34,903 bases of DNA, taken from NCBI GenBank assembly GCA_019310485.1, contig JAFDEF010000031.1:1-34903 (forward strand). The letters run 5' to 3'. The notes below the pieces were generated by a model. The model saw nothing but the letters and a program-made list of their open reading frames with translations, searched no databases and was not told where the DNA came from. The DNA is from Deltaproteobacteria bacterium (GTDB lineage: Bacteria; Desulfobacterota; DSM-4660; Desulfatiglandales; HGW-15). The number at the start of each line of letters is the position of its first letter. Position 1 is the stretch's first letter. Shown piece after piece: positions 24,864-34,873 of the stretch. Made by a program: the position numbers and the translations under genes.

Positions 24864-25829
24864 ATGCGGATCTTGTCAGGCATTCAACCTTCAGGAGGGC
24901 TTCACATTGGCAACTATTTTGGGATGATGAAGCCCATGATCGAATACCAGGAGGTATCGGAACTTTATTGCTTTATAGTTAATTTTCACGCAATGACCAC
25001 TGTCAGGGATGGAAAGCGTCTTGCTTGGGGTACCATACAGGTTGCTCTTGATTTCCTTGCGCTAGGGCTTGACCCTGACAAGGCGATTTTCTGGGTCCAA
25101 TCAGACGTACCTGAAGTTACGGAGCTCACCTGGATTTTAAACAATATTACTCCTGTAGGTTTGCTGCTAAGGAGTCATTCTTATAAGGAGAAAATTGATC
25201 AAGGCCTTAGCCCAAATCACGGGCTTCTCTCATATCCTGTACTTATGGCTGCAGATATCCTTCTTTATCAGGCTCACCGCGTCCCCGTGGGCAAGGATCA
25301 GCAGCAGCACCTTGAAATCACCCGTGATATAGCGATGAAGTTTAATAATACCTACGGAGAAACTTTCATTATCCCGGAAGCTGAAATAAACCCGAATGTT
25401 CCGCTGGTGGTAGGCACTGACGGCCGAAAGATGAGTAAGTCGTATGACAATACTATAGAAATATTCTGCAAAGAAGAAGACCTCCGCAAAAAGATCGCGA
25501 GGATCGTAACTGACTCCACCCCTGTCTCAGAGCCCAAGAATCCCGAGACGTGCAATCTATTTATCAACCTCTCTCTTTTTATGAACGAGGAGGAAAAAGC
25601 TGACTTGGCCGAGAGGTATCGGCGTGGAGGGCTAAAATATAGCGATGTAAAGCAGGAGCTATTCGAGAGAATGTGGGAGTACTTCAGACCCGCGCGAGAA
25701 AAGCGTGCAGAGCTGGAAAAAAACCTTGACTATATCAGGGAAATTCTGAAATCAGGCGCTGAAAAGGCAAGAGAAAAAGCGACTCCAACCATTAACTTGG
25801 TTCGAAAAAAAGTGGGTGTTATTTACTGA
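24864..25829 (+). CDS. trpS: Tryptophan--tRNA ligase
   Basis: Cytoplasmic class I synthetase that charges tRNA-Trp. The 321-aa protein has the HIGH-type motif HIGN at residues 15-18 within SGIQPSGGLHIGNYFG, the tryptophan/dimer region DILLYQAHRVPVGKDQQQHLE, and the KMSKS loop in DGRKMSKSYDN near residue 190. Length is close to other bacterial TrpRS (about 325-335). ATG 24864 follows AAGGAG at 24850-24855. It is the last gene of the rightward block before the oppositely oriented tRNA-Val. Confidence 0.96.
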   Translation: MRILSGIQPSGGLHIGNYFGMMKPMIEYQEVSELYCFIVNFHAMTTVRDGKRLAWGTIQVALDFLALGLDPDKAIFWVQSDVPEVTELTWILNNITPVGLLLRSHSYKEKIDQGLSPNHGLLSYPVLMAADILLYQAHRVPVGKDQQQHLEITRDIAMKFNNTYGETFIIPEAEINPNVPLVVGTDGRKMSKSYDNTIEIFCKEEDLRKKIARIVTDSTPVSEPKNPETCNLFINLSLFMNEEEKADLAERYRRGGLKYSDVKQELFERMWEYFRPAREKRAELEKNLDYIREILKSGAEKAREKATPTINLVRKKVGVIY

Positions 25830-25883
25830 TGCCTTGCCCGCAAAGGGAGGTTTGAATCGCGGCACTGATCTATGTGAAGGGAA

Positions 25884-25958
25884 TGGTGGGCGGTGCGGGA
25901 TTTGAACCCGCGACTTCCACCGTGTGAGGATGGCACTCTCCCGCTGAGTTAACCGCCC
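25884..25958 (-). tRNA. tRNA-Val (anticodon CAC)
   Basis: On the minus strand the acceptor stem is GGGCGGT with ACCGCCC, the D stem ACTC with GAGT, the anticodon stem CCATC with GGTGG, and the T stem GCGGG with CCCGC around TTCAAAT. The anticodon loop CTCACAC gives CAC, which reads GUG. The 3' CCA is encoded and the length is 75 nt. It lies 93 bases downstream of rluB on the same strand and could be cotranscribed with it or have its own promoter. Confidence 0.95.
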
Positions 25959-26051
25959 ACGCCTTTACTAACAAAGCCAATTCCACTATTCTCTCACGGC
26001 GCAATACAAGATGAGAGATACAACAGAAAACAAGGGATGTAAATAAAAAAC

Positions 26052-26852
26052 TCAGGCAAGACCCACCAATTTTTTCATTTGCTCTATTTCCTGACTTTCT
26101 AGATAACGGTAAGCGCCATTTTTGAGCTGCCCCAATTCCAGTGTGCCGAACCCTGTTCTAATAAGGTGGAGGGTATGGTGTCCTACAGCTTCAAGCATTC
26201 TTCTCAGCAGGTGACGCTTTCCGCTTGTCACGGTCACCCTGATTATGCTCTGGCGTTCATTTTGGGAAACCAGCGTCACTTTACAGGGGCCACTGTATCC
26301 GTCCTCAAGCAGAACACCTTTTCTAAGCCTGTCTATGCTTGTTTGCGAAATCTTTCCCTTGACAGTGAGCTTGTACGTTTTCGGCACATGAAAACCGGGA
26401 TGCGTTAGCCTGTATGCCCACTCCCCGTCATTTGTAAGAAAGAGTAAACCCATTGAATCAAAATCCAACCTTCCCACAGGGTAGACCCTTTGTTGAACTC
26501 CTTTAAGAAGATCAGTTACCACAGGTCTGCCCAGAGGATCCCGGAGGGAAGAAACATAGCCAAACGGCTTGTTCAGCATGATATATATTCTTTCAAACGG
26601 CCCGGGTATCCCCTTTCCATCCACCTCAATGGTGTCTGCCCCCCAGGTTGCTTTTGTGCCTAACTCCTTGACAACCCTGCCATTTAGCGCAACACGGCCT
26701 TCTTGAATTAGTTCTTCTGCTCTTCTCCTTGACGAAATTCCAGCCAGGGACAAGATTTTGCTGATCCGTTGCTTGCTATAGGGACTCCTCAGCGGTTTCT
26801 TGGTTGGGGCGCTCAGCCTGCGCGCTTTGCTTGGAGATTTCCATTGTTTCAT
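26052..26852 (-). CDS. rluB: Pseudouridine synthase of the RsuA/RluB family
   Basis: Isomerises a uridine in rRNA; RluB-type enzymes modify 23S U2605 (E. coli numbering), while RsuA or RluE/F relatives are alternatives. After a basic 30-residue lead, an S4 RNA-binding domain (RISKILSLAGISSRRRAEELI...GRVALNG) is followed by the catalytic domain with Asp in GRLDFDSMGLLFLTNDGE and the motif YKLTVKG. ATG 26852 (266 aa) is chosen over an in-frame TTG at 26867. Either start overlaps the end of scpB, by 77 bases with the ATG. Placement directly after scpA-scpB is a common arrangement. Confidence 0.92.
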   Translation of the reverse strand: MKQWKSPSKARRLSAPTKKPLRSPYSKQRISKILSLAGISSRRRAEELIQEGRVALNGRVVKELGTKATWGADTIEVDGKGIPGPFERIYIMLNKPFGYVSSLRDPLGRPVVTDLLKGVQQRVYPVGRLDFDSMGLLFLTNDGEWAYRLTHPGFHVPKTYKLTVKGKISQTSIDRLRKGVLLEDGYSGPCKVTLVSQNERQSIIRVTVTSGKRHLLRRMLEAVGHHTLHLIRTGFGTLELGQLKNGAYRYLESQEIEQMKKLVGLA

Positions 26853-27381
26853 CTTCTTGTGTTCCAAGGGTCTTAATCTCTTTTAACTTTGGAAGGGAGT
26901 CAATATCCTTGAGATCGAAAACCTCCAGGAATTTTTTTGTTGTGCCGTATACCAGCGGACGGCCGGGAAGGTTTTTGCGGCCCATTATCCTTATGAGTCC
27001 TTTTTCCAGCAAGTTTCTCAGCACGCCACCCACATCCACCCCACGCAGCCTTTCAATTTCCTGGCGGAGAATAGGCTGCTTGTAGGCGATAACTGCCAGT
27101 GTTTCCATTGCTGCTTTCGACAACTTTGGGGGAGAACTCTGGAGCATCTTGAGAATATAAGGGCCGTATTCCGGATGGCTTCTAAACTGGTAGCCTCCGG
27201 CCACCTCTTTCAGGCCAAAGCTTCGGCCAAATGCCTCGTATTCGTATTGAAGAACACGAAGCGCACTCTTTATCTCTCCCATGTCAACATCAGGGAGGCA
27301 TGAGTGAATATCAGCGGTTGTCAGTGGTTTATCGGATGCAAACAGGAGCGATTCAATGATCAATTTCAGAGACTTACCCAT
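26776..27381 (-). CDS. scpB: Segregation and condensation protein B
   Basis: A 201-aa subunit of the SMC-ScpAB chromosome-condensing complex, built of two winged-helix domains (about 1-160). Family segments are IIESLLFASDKPLT at the N-terminus, the AAMETLAVIAYKQPI...EIERLRGVD stretch, and GLIRIMGRKNLPGRPLVYGTT. A Glu/Lys-rich tail of about 40 residues follows. It starts 2 bases after the scpA stop, and its 3' end overlaps rluB. Confidence 0.95.
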   Translation of the reverse strand: MGKSLKLIIESLLFASDKPLTTADIHSCLPDVDMGEIKSALRVLQYEYEAFGRSFGLKEVAGGYQFRSHPEYGPYILKMLQSSPPKLSKAAMETLAVIAYKQPILRQEIERLRGVDVGGVLRNLLEKGLIRIMGRKNLPGRPLVYGTTKKFLEVFDLKDIDSLPKLKEIKTLGTQEDETMEISKQSAQAERPNQETAEESL

Positions 27382-27383
27382 GA

Positions 27384-28121
27384 TTATTCATCCTTTTCTT
27401 CCAAAGAGGCTTCCAGTCGAATTTCAGCTTCGGGGTGGGCCTGGAAGACCCTTACCAGACCCATCTGTACAAGCTCCAGCAAGGCCAAAAATGTAGCAAT
27501 AAACTCTGCAAGCGTTCCGCCCTTATCAAAAAGCTCTTCAAAGTACTGAATGCGCGCGTTTTTCAACTGATCCAGTATATAAGCTGTTTTTTCTTTGACA
27601 GACCATCTTTCCACCTGGAATGTCAGTTGTGATCCCGGGAGTTTTTCTTCAATCATACTTTTGAATGCATCTATAAGCTGGAAGAGATTGACGTCCAGGG
27701 TAGCACCTTCTTCCTGCAACTGGACAGTGAGCTCAGCAGGCAGTGCGCGGGTAAAGACATCCTTATTCAACAGGGCTCGTTCTGAAAGCTCACCCGCGAT
27801 CTCCTTTAATCGCAGGTACTCTAATAGGGGGCGTGTTATCTCCACCCTAGGATCCTCTTCTTCCTCTTCCTGGGTGTCCGGAAGCAGCATTTTGGACTTG
27901 ATGTGTATCAGGCTTGAGGCCATAACCAGGAAATCACCAGCAATAGCTATGTTGAGGGCCTCCATCATATCAAGGTATTCCAGGTACTGGTCAGTGATCT
28001 TGGCTATCGGAATATCGAAAATATCCACTTCGTTCTTGCGGATCAAGTGCAACAAAAGTTCGAGAGGCCCCTCAAACACCTCAAGTTTGACCTCGTAGTT
28101 TTTTTCTCCTGCTTCCTCCAT
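27384..28121 (-). CDS. scpA: Segregation and condensation protein A
   Basis: Kleisin subunit of the SMC-ScpAB complex, 245 aa. The N-terminal SMC-binding segment is present (VFEGPLELLLHLIRKNEVDIFDIPIA), followed by ITDQYLEYL and FLVMASSLIHIKSKMLLP. A short acidic run (TQEEEEEDP) links to the middle region, and the C-terminal winged helix ends the protein. ATG 28121 is supported by family alignment by eye. It lies 88 bases after the multidomain nucleotidyltransferase gene. Confidence 0.95.
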   Translation of the reverse strand: MEEAGEKNYEVKLEVFEGPLELLLHLIRKNEVDIFDIPIAKITDQYLEYLDMMEALNIAIAGDFLVMASSLIHIKSKMLLPDTQEEEEEDPRVEITRPLLEYLRLKEIAGELSERALLNKDVFTRALPAELTVQLQEEGATLDVNLFQLIDAFKSMIEEKLPGSQLTFQVERWSVKEKTAYILDQLKNARIQYFEELFDKGGTLAEFIATFLALLELVQMGLVRVFQAHPEAEIRLEASLEEKDE

Positions 28122-28209
28122 TTCGTTTTTACTCCATTCACCTTACAAGGACTGTTCGCCTGCTTCTCCTTGATCTCATAACCTTGTCTGAGAGGGTCTA
28201 TGGCTTAGG

Positions 28210-30906
28210 TTACGCAGCTGTTTTCAAGTGCTCGGAAAACTTTTCTTTCACAAACCTGATCTCATCTTGTTTTGTACTTACCTGGTTATTGATCCTAGCT
28301 TCCAAAAGGCTGTCAAATATTTTTTTGTAAAGAGGGCCGGGTTCAAACCCGATTTTCTTGAGATCCTTTCCTTTAAGTATGCTCTCCGAATTCTTAAGTT
28401 TAGTAAAATAAGTTGAGATTTGTTTCTTGATAGTTGGATTGTTCGCTTTTGCCATGAGCCAAAGCAGTATTTCTGTATCATAGCGGGAAAGAAGGGTATA
28501 GAGCTGGTAGTTTTTCGCACCCTTTATCCGATAAAGTTTTTCGATAGCCTTGTTTGCTTCCAGTTGCTGGTCAATCAAAATTTGTTTTTCCTTTTCTCCC
28601 AACTGCATTCTTTTTGAAACCTGATTCAGAGCTCTTTTATCAAGCGTGGAAGTGAGGGCATGCCAGTAAACTTTCCAAGGCTCATAGGGTTCATCCAGGT
28701 AAAGCAAGTCAAACCAAGAGATCACGCCCTGGACATTTTGGAGCAAGTTTCTGAGGTCCCTGGTAAGATTGAGGGCGGGTGATATAACCTGCAGCAAACC
28801 AAACTCGTTCATTCTTTCAATTGCTTTTAGAGGCTCCCTCTCCATGAGCAGCAACTTGATCTCAAGGAAAAGCCGTCGTCCTGAAAGATCCTTAAAACAA
28901 TTTATGGCAACCGCATTTTTCATAAGGGCCAATGTCAACTTGCCGATTTTTAAGCCAAACCTTTGCTCAAATCGGATAGCCCTTAACACGCGAGTGGGGT
29001 CTTCTACAAAGCTGAGGTTATGCAAGACACGTATGACTTTTTCGCGTATATCTTTTTGCGCCCCAAAATAGTCGACCAGGGTGCCATAATCCCTTTTGTT
29101 AAGTTTCACGGCCAGGGTGTTTATTGTAAAATCGCGCCTGTATAGATCCATTTTAAGGGAGCTTGTCTCCACGGTAGGCGGAGCAGCAGGTGAGTCGTAA
29201 TACTCTATGCGGGCTGTTGCTATGTCTACCTTGAAACCATCCGGAAACACTAGAACAACGGTGCCGAATTTCTTGTGGCTTCTAACCTTTACTTCGTGAT
29301 GTGCTGCATATTCGTGGGCAAACTTGATACCATCACCTTCAATGACAATATCCACATCCAAGTTCTCCCGTTTGAGGATAACATCCCTGACGATGCCGCC
29401 AACCAGATAAGCATTATAACCCATCATATCAGCGACATTGCCGAACTCCTTGAAGAGCTGGATCAGCCTCCTCGGAAGGCGCTCTTTAAGCAAGCCTGCC
29501 ACGTTCTTCTTGCGCAAAAAATGAGGCGCGTGACGTGTTTCGTAGAAAAAATCAGGCACAACTGGACCACCCACAAGAATATTCAACAAGTCGGTTCTTG
29601 TGATGACCCCCACCACTTTGTCGTTCTCAATTACAGGCAAAATTCGCAGCTTGTTCTCAATGATAAGTTCCTGGACTTCTTTAAGAGGGGCGTCAGGGCT
29701 GACGGTGGAAAATTCTATGTTCATATATTCTTTTATTTGCCTGTTGCCTAGACCGAGATACACTGCTTTTTCCACAATTTGACGCGTAATGTAGCCCAGA
29801 AGCTCCTCTTTTTGCCCGATAACAAGTAGCACATTAATATTGTATTTTGTCAAAGCCGTGGCAGCCTCTTTCAGGGTTTTCTCAGGCGAGATATTGATCA
29901 CAGGAGAAGACATCATATCTCTTGCCTTTTTCTGAGGGCTGATCCGGCTGGCAAGAAGAGCCTGAAGGGTTTTCTCCACCTGAATCAGGGTCTTGTTCTT
30001 GATGGTGGCCGAGGCTGCCTGCGGGTGACCTCCGCCTCCAAAGGCCAGAGCGATTTCGGCTACATTAACTTCCTCCACACGACTTCGCGCGACCAGGTAA
30101 ATCTTGTCCTCCATCTGCGCAAGGGCGATAATGACGTCGAGATTTTCCATCTCCATAAACTTGTGTACAAGCACAGCGAGGTCGCCCACATATTCATCTC
30201 GAGTCACTTTTGAGACAACCACTTCCACGCCATTGATCACATGCTTGGTGGCTGACTTGGTCAGATCGCTCAGAAGCCACAATTGTTCTGCAGTAAATTC
30301 CCTCGTGAGCATATCGGCAATAAGGTTGGTGTTGGCCCCTTTCTCCATAAGCCAAGCGGCTGCCTCGTGGTCCAGCGCTTTTGTGGAAGCAAAGCTGAAG
30401 GAGCCGGTATCTTCATGAATACCCAGGCACATGATTGTGGCTTCATCAGGAGAGATGGGGATGTTTTTTTCTTTGATGATTTGCGTAAGTATTGAAGTTG
30501 TGGCCCCAACCTCTTGGATAACCTCAACTTCTCCGTGGATATCCTCATCTGATTCATGGTGATGATCATAGATATGGATCTCAACCTTGCCTTCCTCCAC
30601 GAGCCTGGAGAACTTGCCGATACGGCTTTTCTGGCGTGTGTCCACGAGAATAAGCCGCTTGATTTTGCTCAGGTCCAGATGCTTCATCTTGGTGAAATCA
30701 AACAAGTAGGAAGTAGAGTGAAGAAAAAAGTTTCTCAGGTTCTTTTCCTGTGACCCTGGAAACACAAGAGTCGCGTTAGGGTAAAGCTTCTTGGCGGCAA
30801 GCATTGATGCCAGAGCATCAAAATCAGCATTTGTATGAGTGGTTATCACTTCTTCAGTGTTATTCTGCGTCAAGAGAGCTGAATTTGAGTTGCACTTTTT
30901 CCCCAT
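28210..30906 (-). CDS. DHH phosphoesterase - CBS pair - tRNA nucleotidyltransferase fusion protein
   Basis: An 898-aa protein joining three modules. Residues about 18-170 are a DHH phosphoesterase domain (THTNADFDALAS, DTR, and DHHH at 114-117), and about 250-320 a DHHA1 domain ending GGGGHPQAAS (290-299). Residues about 328-445 hold two CBS domains, known to bind adenine nucleotides. Residues about 495-890 form a class II poly(A) polymerase/CCA-type nucleotidyltransferase: LVGGIVRD, catalytic DVD at 517-519, RRDFTIN (590-596) and VEDPTRVLRAIRFEQRFG. It is expected to add A or CCA to tRNA 3' ends; the DHH part may act as a 3' exonuclease or oligonucleotide phosphatase. All key residues look intact. 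Similar fusions are known in deltaproteobacteria and Aquificae. Confidence 0.92.
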   Translation of the reverse strand: MGKKCNSNSALLTQNNTEEVITTHTNADFDALASMLAAKKLYPNATLVFPGSQEKNLRNFFLHSTSYLFDFTKMKHLDLSKIKRLILVDTRQKSRIGKFSRLVEEGKVEIHIYDHHHESDEDIHGEVEVIQEVGATTSILTQIIKEKNIPISPDEATIMCLGIHEDTGSFSFASTKALDHEAAAWLMEKGANTNLIADMLTREFTAEQLWLLSDLTKSATKHVINGVEVVVSKVTRDEYVGDLAVLVHKFMEMENLDVIIALAQMEDKIYLVARSRVEEVNVAEIALAFGGGGHPQAASATIKNKTLIQVEKTLQALLASRISPQKKARDMMSSPVINISPEKTLKEAATALTKYNINVLLVIGQKEELLGYITRQIVEKAVYLGLGNRQIKEYMNIEFSTVSPDAPLKEVQELIIENKLRILPVIENDKVVGVITRTDLLNILVGGPVVPDFFYETRHAPHFLRKKNVAGLLKERLPRRLIQLFKEFGNVADMMGYNAYLVGGIVRDVILKRENLDVDIVIEGDGIKFAHEYAAHHEVKVRSHKKFGTVVLVFPDGFKVDIATARIEYYDSPAAPPTVETSSLKMDLYRRDFTINTLAVKLNKRDYGTLVDYFGAQKDIREKVIRVLHNLSFVEDPTRVLRAIRFEQRFGLKIGKLTLALMKNAVAINCFKDLSGRRLFLEIKLLLMEREPLKAIERMNEFGLLQVISPALNLTRDLRNLLQNVQGVISWFDLLYLDEPYEPWKVYWHALTSTLDKRALNQVSKRMQLGEKEKQILIDQQLEANKAIEKLYRIKGAKNYQLYTLLSRYDTEILLWLMAKANNPTIKKQISTYFTKLKNSESILKGKDLKKIGFEPGPLYKKIFDSLLEARINNQVSTKQDEIRFVKEKFSEHLKTAA

Positions 30907-31145
30907 ATCCGGAAGCCTTTCATACAGCCATTATTTTTCGCATTAGTTCACCGCTGCCATGATCAGGTTTTGAGCTGTGCAGCAGTGACAAACGTGCCTT
31001 TAAATATAAGGATGGCAAAAATTGAGGGCTTTTGCAAAGCTTTCTTTCGCCGCGCGATGCCGGAAGGCCGCGCAGGGGTTTTTCGGCTTTCTTGGAAATC
31101 TCAGGCGTTAGTGGAAAAATTTCCTGGGGAGGCGTGTGTTTGTTT

Positions 31146-31511
31146 TTATAGGCCTTTTGCCTTTTCTTCCATTTCCTGTTTCTTCTTGCATTCAATACAC
31201 AACGTGGTGACGGGGCGAGCTTTTAGTCTAGCCTCTGAAATCTCCTCTCCACAAACTTCGCATATACCGTAGGTCTTGTTATCAATTCTTTCCAGTGCCT
31301 CTTTTATTTTCCCTATGAGTTTCCTTTCTCTGTCTCTTATCCTGAGTGTGAAGTTGCGGTCAGATTCCAATGAAGCCCTGTCGGATGGGTCAGGAAGATT
31401 CTCCTTTTCTGAGGTCATTCCGCTTACGGTTTTGTTAGCCTCTGCCAGAAGTTCATCCAGCCTCTCATTTAACAGTTTTCTGAAATATTTAAGTTTTTTC
31501 TCTGAAAGCAT
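31146..31511 (-). CDS. dksA: DksA/TraR-type zinc-finger transcription factor
   Basis: A 121-aa protein with a long N-terminal coiled coil (about 1-80) and a C-terminal four-cysteine zinc finger (CEVC...CIEC). DksA-type proteins enter the RNA polymerase secondary channel and, with ppGpp, adjust rRNA and amino-acid promoter activity. The coiled-coil tip carries acidic residues around NLPDPSDRAS, in the place of E. coli DksA's DxxDxA tip (here DPSDRA), which is intact. E. coli DksA is longer (151 aa), so this is the shorter form common in this phylum. It starts 10 bases after dnaJ and probably shares its transcript. Confidence 0.9.
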   Translation of the reverse strand: MLSEKKLKYFRKLLNERLDELLAEANKTVSGMTSEKENLPDPSDRASLESDRNFTLRIRDRERKLIGKIKEALERIDNKTYGICEVCGEEISEARLKARPVTTLCIECKKKQEMEEKAKGL

Positions 31512-31521
31512 CGTTACTTAT

Positions 31522-32942
<1,421 letters not shown>

Positions 32943-33009
32943 GATAATCTCCTTCTTGTTAGTCTCTTATGGATCGAACGATCTAGTATTGATCCAAATT
33001 AAATTATTA

Positions 33010-33038
33010 ATTATGTCCTAAATTTCCCAGTATAGCAA
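33010..33038 (-). promoter_or_regulatory. Predicted sigma70 promoter of rpoZ-dnaJ-dksA
   Basis: On the minus strand TTGCTA (33038-33033), a 17-base spacer and CATAAT (33015-33010) lie about 70 bases before rpoZ. The -10 has 5 of 6 consensus bases and the spacer is optimal. Confidence 0.5.
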
Positions 33039-33104
33039 TCTCTTTTTTTAAACAAACAGGTTTTGAAAAGACGCGAGAAGCTCACAGCATACTCTCATCA
33101 TTGG

Positions 33105-33134
33105 TTGATTTTTTTTTACTTGCGGTAATAAAAT
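33105..33134 (+). promoter_or_regulatory. Possible promoter of comM
   Basis: TTGATT (33105-33110), an 18-base spacer and TAAAAT (33129-33134) form a fair sigma70 match about 210 bases before comM. The region is AT-rich, so confidence is low. Confidence 0.3.
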
Positions 33135-33222
33135 GGAAAAGTCTTTGAGCCGGTTTCTTTGCTTTAATACCTCATAAAAGATAGGCATTTTCAATTCCTA
33201 TTCAAGGTAGGGGATAACGCAG

Positions 33223-33261
33223 CCCTTCGGCTATGCTCAGGGCCATGAGCCTGTCGAATGG
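33223..33261. repeat. Interspersed palindromic repeat (CTTCGACAGGCTCA-type)
   Basis: The left arm CCCTTCGGCTATGCTCAGG faces the right arm TGAGCCTGTCGAATGG, an imperfect inverted repeat. The arms resemble the CCCTTCGACAGGCTCAG unit found in intergenic regions of many bacterial genomes. Only one copy was noticed in this window. Confidence 0.5.
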
Positions 33262-33343
33262 CAAATGGGCGTTCTCCGAAAGCCTTCGAGATAGTGGAAA
33301 AAGAAAACATTTCATATGTGTGATAAATTGGGGGAGCGAGTGC

Positions 33344-34873
33344 ATGTTGGCAAAGATTTTAAGTTTTACTCTGGTGGGAATTAACGCACGTATTGTTGAA
33401 GTTGAGGTTGATATCTCGCGGGGACTCCCCGCTTTTTCAACAGTGGGTCTAGCGGAGGGTGCTGTTCGCGAAAGCAAAGAAAGAGTCAAAGCCTCCATAA
33501 AGAATTCCGGATACGAATTCCCCTCAGACAGGATTACGGTTAATCTTGCGCCTGCAGACATAAAAAAAGAGGGTAGCGCCTTTGATCTTCCTATGGCTCT
33601 TGGAATACTGGGGGCAACAGGGTTGATATCACCTGAGTCATATGCTGCCAGTCTTGTGCTGGGAGAATTATCGCTTGATGGGGTGATAAGGCCGATAAAG
33701 GGAGCTTTGCCGGCTGCGATCATGGCTGTGCAACAAGGATTAAAAGACATCTTCTTACCGCTAGAAAATGCTATGGAGGCCGCGGTGGTAGATGGGATTT
33801 CCATTTACCCGGTGAAAACGCTTAGCCAGCTTGTTGAATGCCTGAACGGCATAAGAGAGGTTCCTGCGTTAAAGATTGATCGAGGCACGTTTTTCAAGGA
33901 GCCCGGATTTGAGGTTGATTTTAGTGACGTACGGGGACAGGAAAACGTGAAAAGGGCGATGGAAATAGCTGCTGCAGGCGGGCATAATATGATAATGATC
34001 GGCCCGCCGGGTGCAGGAAAAACAATGCTTGCCAAACGACTCCATACTATTCTTCCGCAACTCAGTTTTGAAGAAGCTCTCGAGACATCCAAAATTTACA
34101 GCGTTATGGGTCTCATGCCAAAGGGCTATGGACTTGTTCAAACCCGCCCCTTCAGGTCACCTCACCACACTATTTCAGATGCAGGACTGATCGGCGGGGG
34201 ACAAAGCCCGAAACCCGGAGAAGTCAGCCTTGCTCATAATGGTGTCCTTTTCCTGGATGAGTTACCCGAGTTCAGAAAAAACGTGCTGGAGGTTTTAAGG
34301 CAGCCAATGGAGCAAGGATATGTTACTATTTCAAGGGCAAATTCAAGTGTCACCTATCCTGCCAATTTCATGCTGGTTGGAGCGATGAATCCATGCCCGT
34401 GCGGTTTTTTGGGGGATCCAAAGCACGAGTGCACCTGCAGTTATGTCCAGGTACAACGTTACCGATCAAAGATATCCGGCCCACTGATGGACCGAATTGA
34501 TATTCACATGGATGTACCCCCTGTCCGCTACCAGGATCTGGCAGGAGAGGGAGAGGGTCTGAGTTCATCTGAGATGTTTGAGCGGGTTAAAAGAGCCAGA
34601 GCGCTGCAAGAGAAACGGTTTCGGGGCACGAAAATGCATACCAACGCTGAGATGAACAGCCGCCTGATAAGGAGATTCTGCCGCCTGGATCGGGACTCGA
34701 GCGACCTGCTGGAAGGAGCGATGGAGAGATTCGGGTTGAGCGCAAGAGCGCATTCAAGGATACTGAAGATTGCGAGAACAATAGCAGATCTGGAGCAGAG
34801 CCCTGAAATAAGGGCCTCTCATGTAGGTGAGGCGATTCAGTACAGAACTCTTGATCGGAGATTTTTAGGGTGA
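33344..34873 (+). CDS. comM: ComM/YifB-family AAA+ ATPase (magnesium chelatase-like)
   Basis: A 509-aa cytoplasmic AAA+ protein; ComM is a hexameric helicase that aids branch migration during integration of transforming DNA. The N-terminal ChlI-like domain (MLAKILSFTLVGINA...VEVDISRGLPAFSTVGL) is followed by a Mg-chelatase-type AAA+ core with Walker A GPPGAGKT near residue 220, RSPHHTISDAGLIGGG, Walker B GVLFLDELPEF, and the NPCPCG...C-x-C cysteine segment, then a C-terminal lid domain. ATG 33344 is chosen because GGGGGAG (33330-33336) lies 7 bases upstream; a longer frame to 33233 is not supported. Length equals E. coli YifB (506). Presence does not by itself show natural competence. Confidence 0.93.
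   Translation: MLAKILSFTLVGINARIVEVEVDISRGLPAFSTVGLAEGAVRESKERVKASIKNSGYEFPSDRITVNLAPADIKKEGSAFDLPMALGILGATGLISPESYAASLVLGELSLDGVIRPIKGALPAAIMAVQQGLKDIFLPLENAMEAAVVDGISIYPVKTLSQLVECLNGIREVPALKIDRGTFFKEPGFEVDFSDVRGQENVKRAMEIAAAGGHNMIMIGPPGAGKTMLAKRLHTILPQLSFEEALETSKIYSVMGLMPKGYGLVQTRPFRSPHHTISDAGLIGGGQSPKPGEVSLAHNGVLFLDELPEFRKNVLEVLRQPMEQGYVTISRANSSVTYPANFMLVGAMNPCPCGFLGDPKHECTCSYVQVQRYRSKISGPLMDRIDIHMDVPPVRYQDLAGEGEGLSSSEMFERVKRARALQEKRFRGTKMHTNAEMNSRLIRRFCRLDRDSSDLLEGAMERFGLSARAHSRILKIARTIADLEQSPEIRASHVGEAIQYRTLDRRFLG

Larger units (their letters stand above)
32943..33343. other. 401-base intergenic region between rpoZ and comM
   Basis: A divergent, AT-rich region containing the rpoZ promoter, a possible comM promoter and a palindromic interspersed repeat at 33223-33261. 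An open frame running from 33233 into comM lacks a ribosome site and precedes the real comM start. No other gene is seen. Confidence 0.55.

Noticed and set aside
31050-31080. GC-rich dksA terminator
   Set aside because: The GCCGCGC units near 31050-31077 are direct, not inverted, repeats, so no terminator stem forms from them.
30920-31195. 91-codon minus-strand open frame after dksA
   Set aside because: It overlaps the dksA 3' end, has low-complexity basic content and no recognisable domain.
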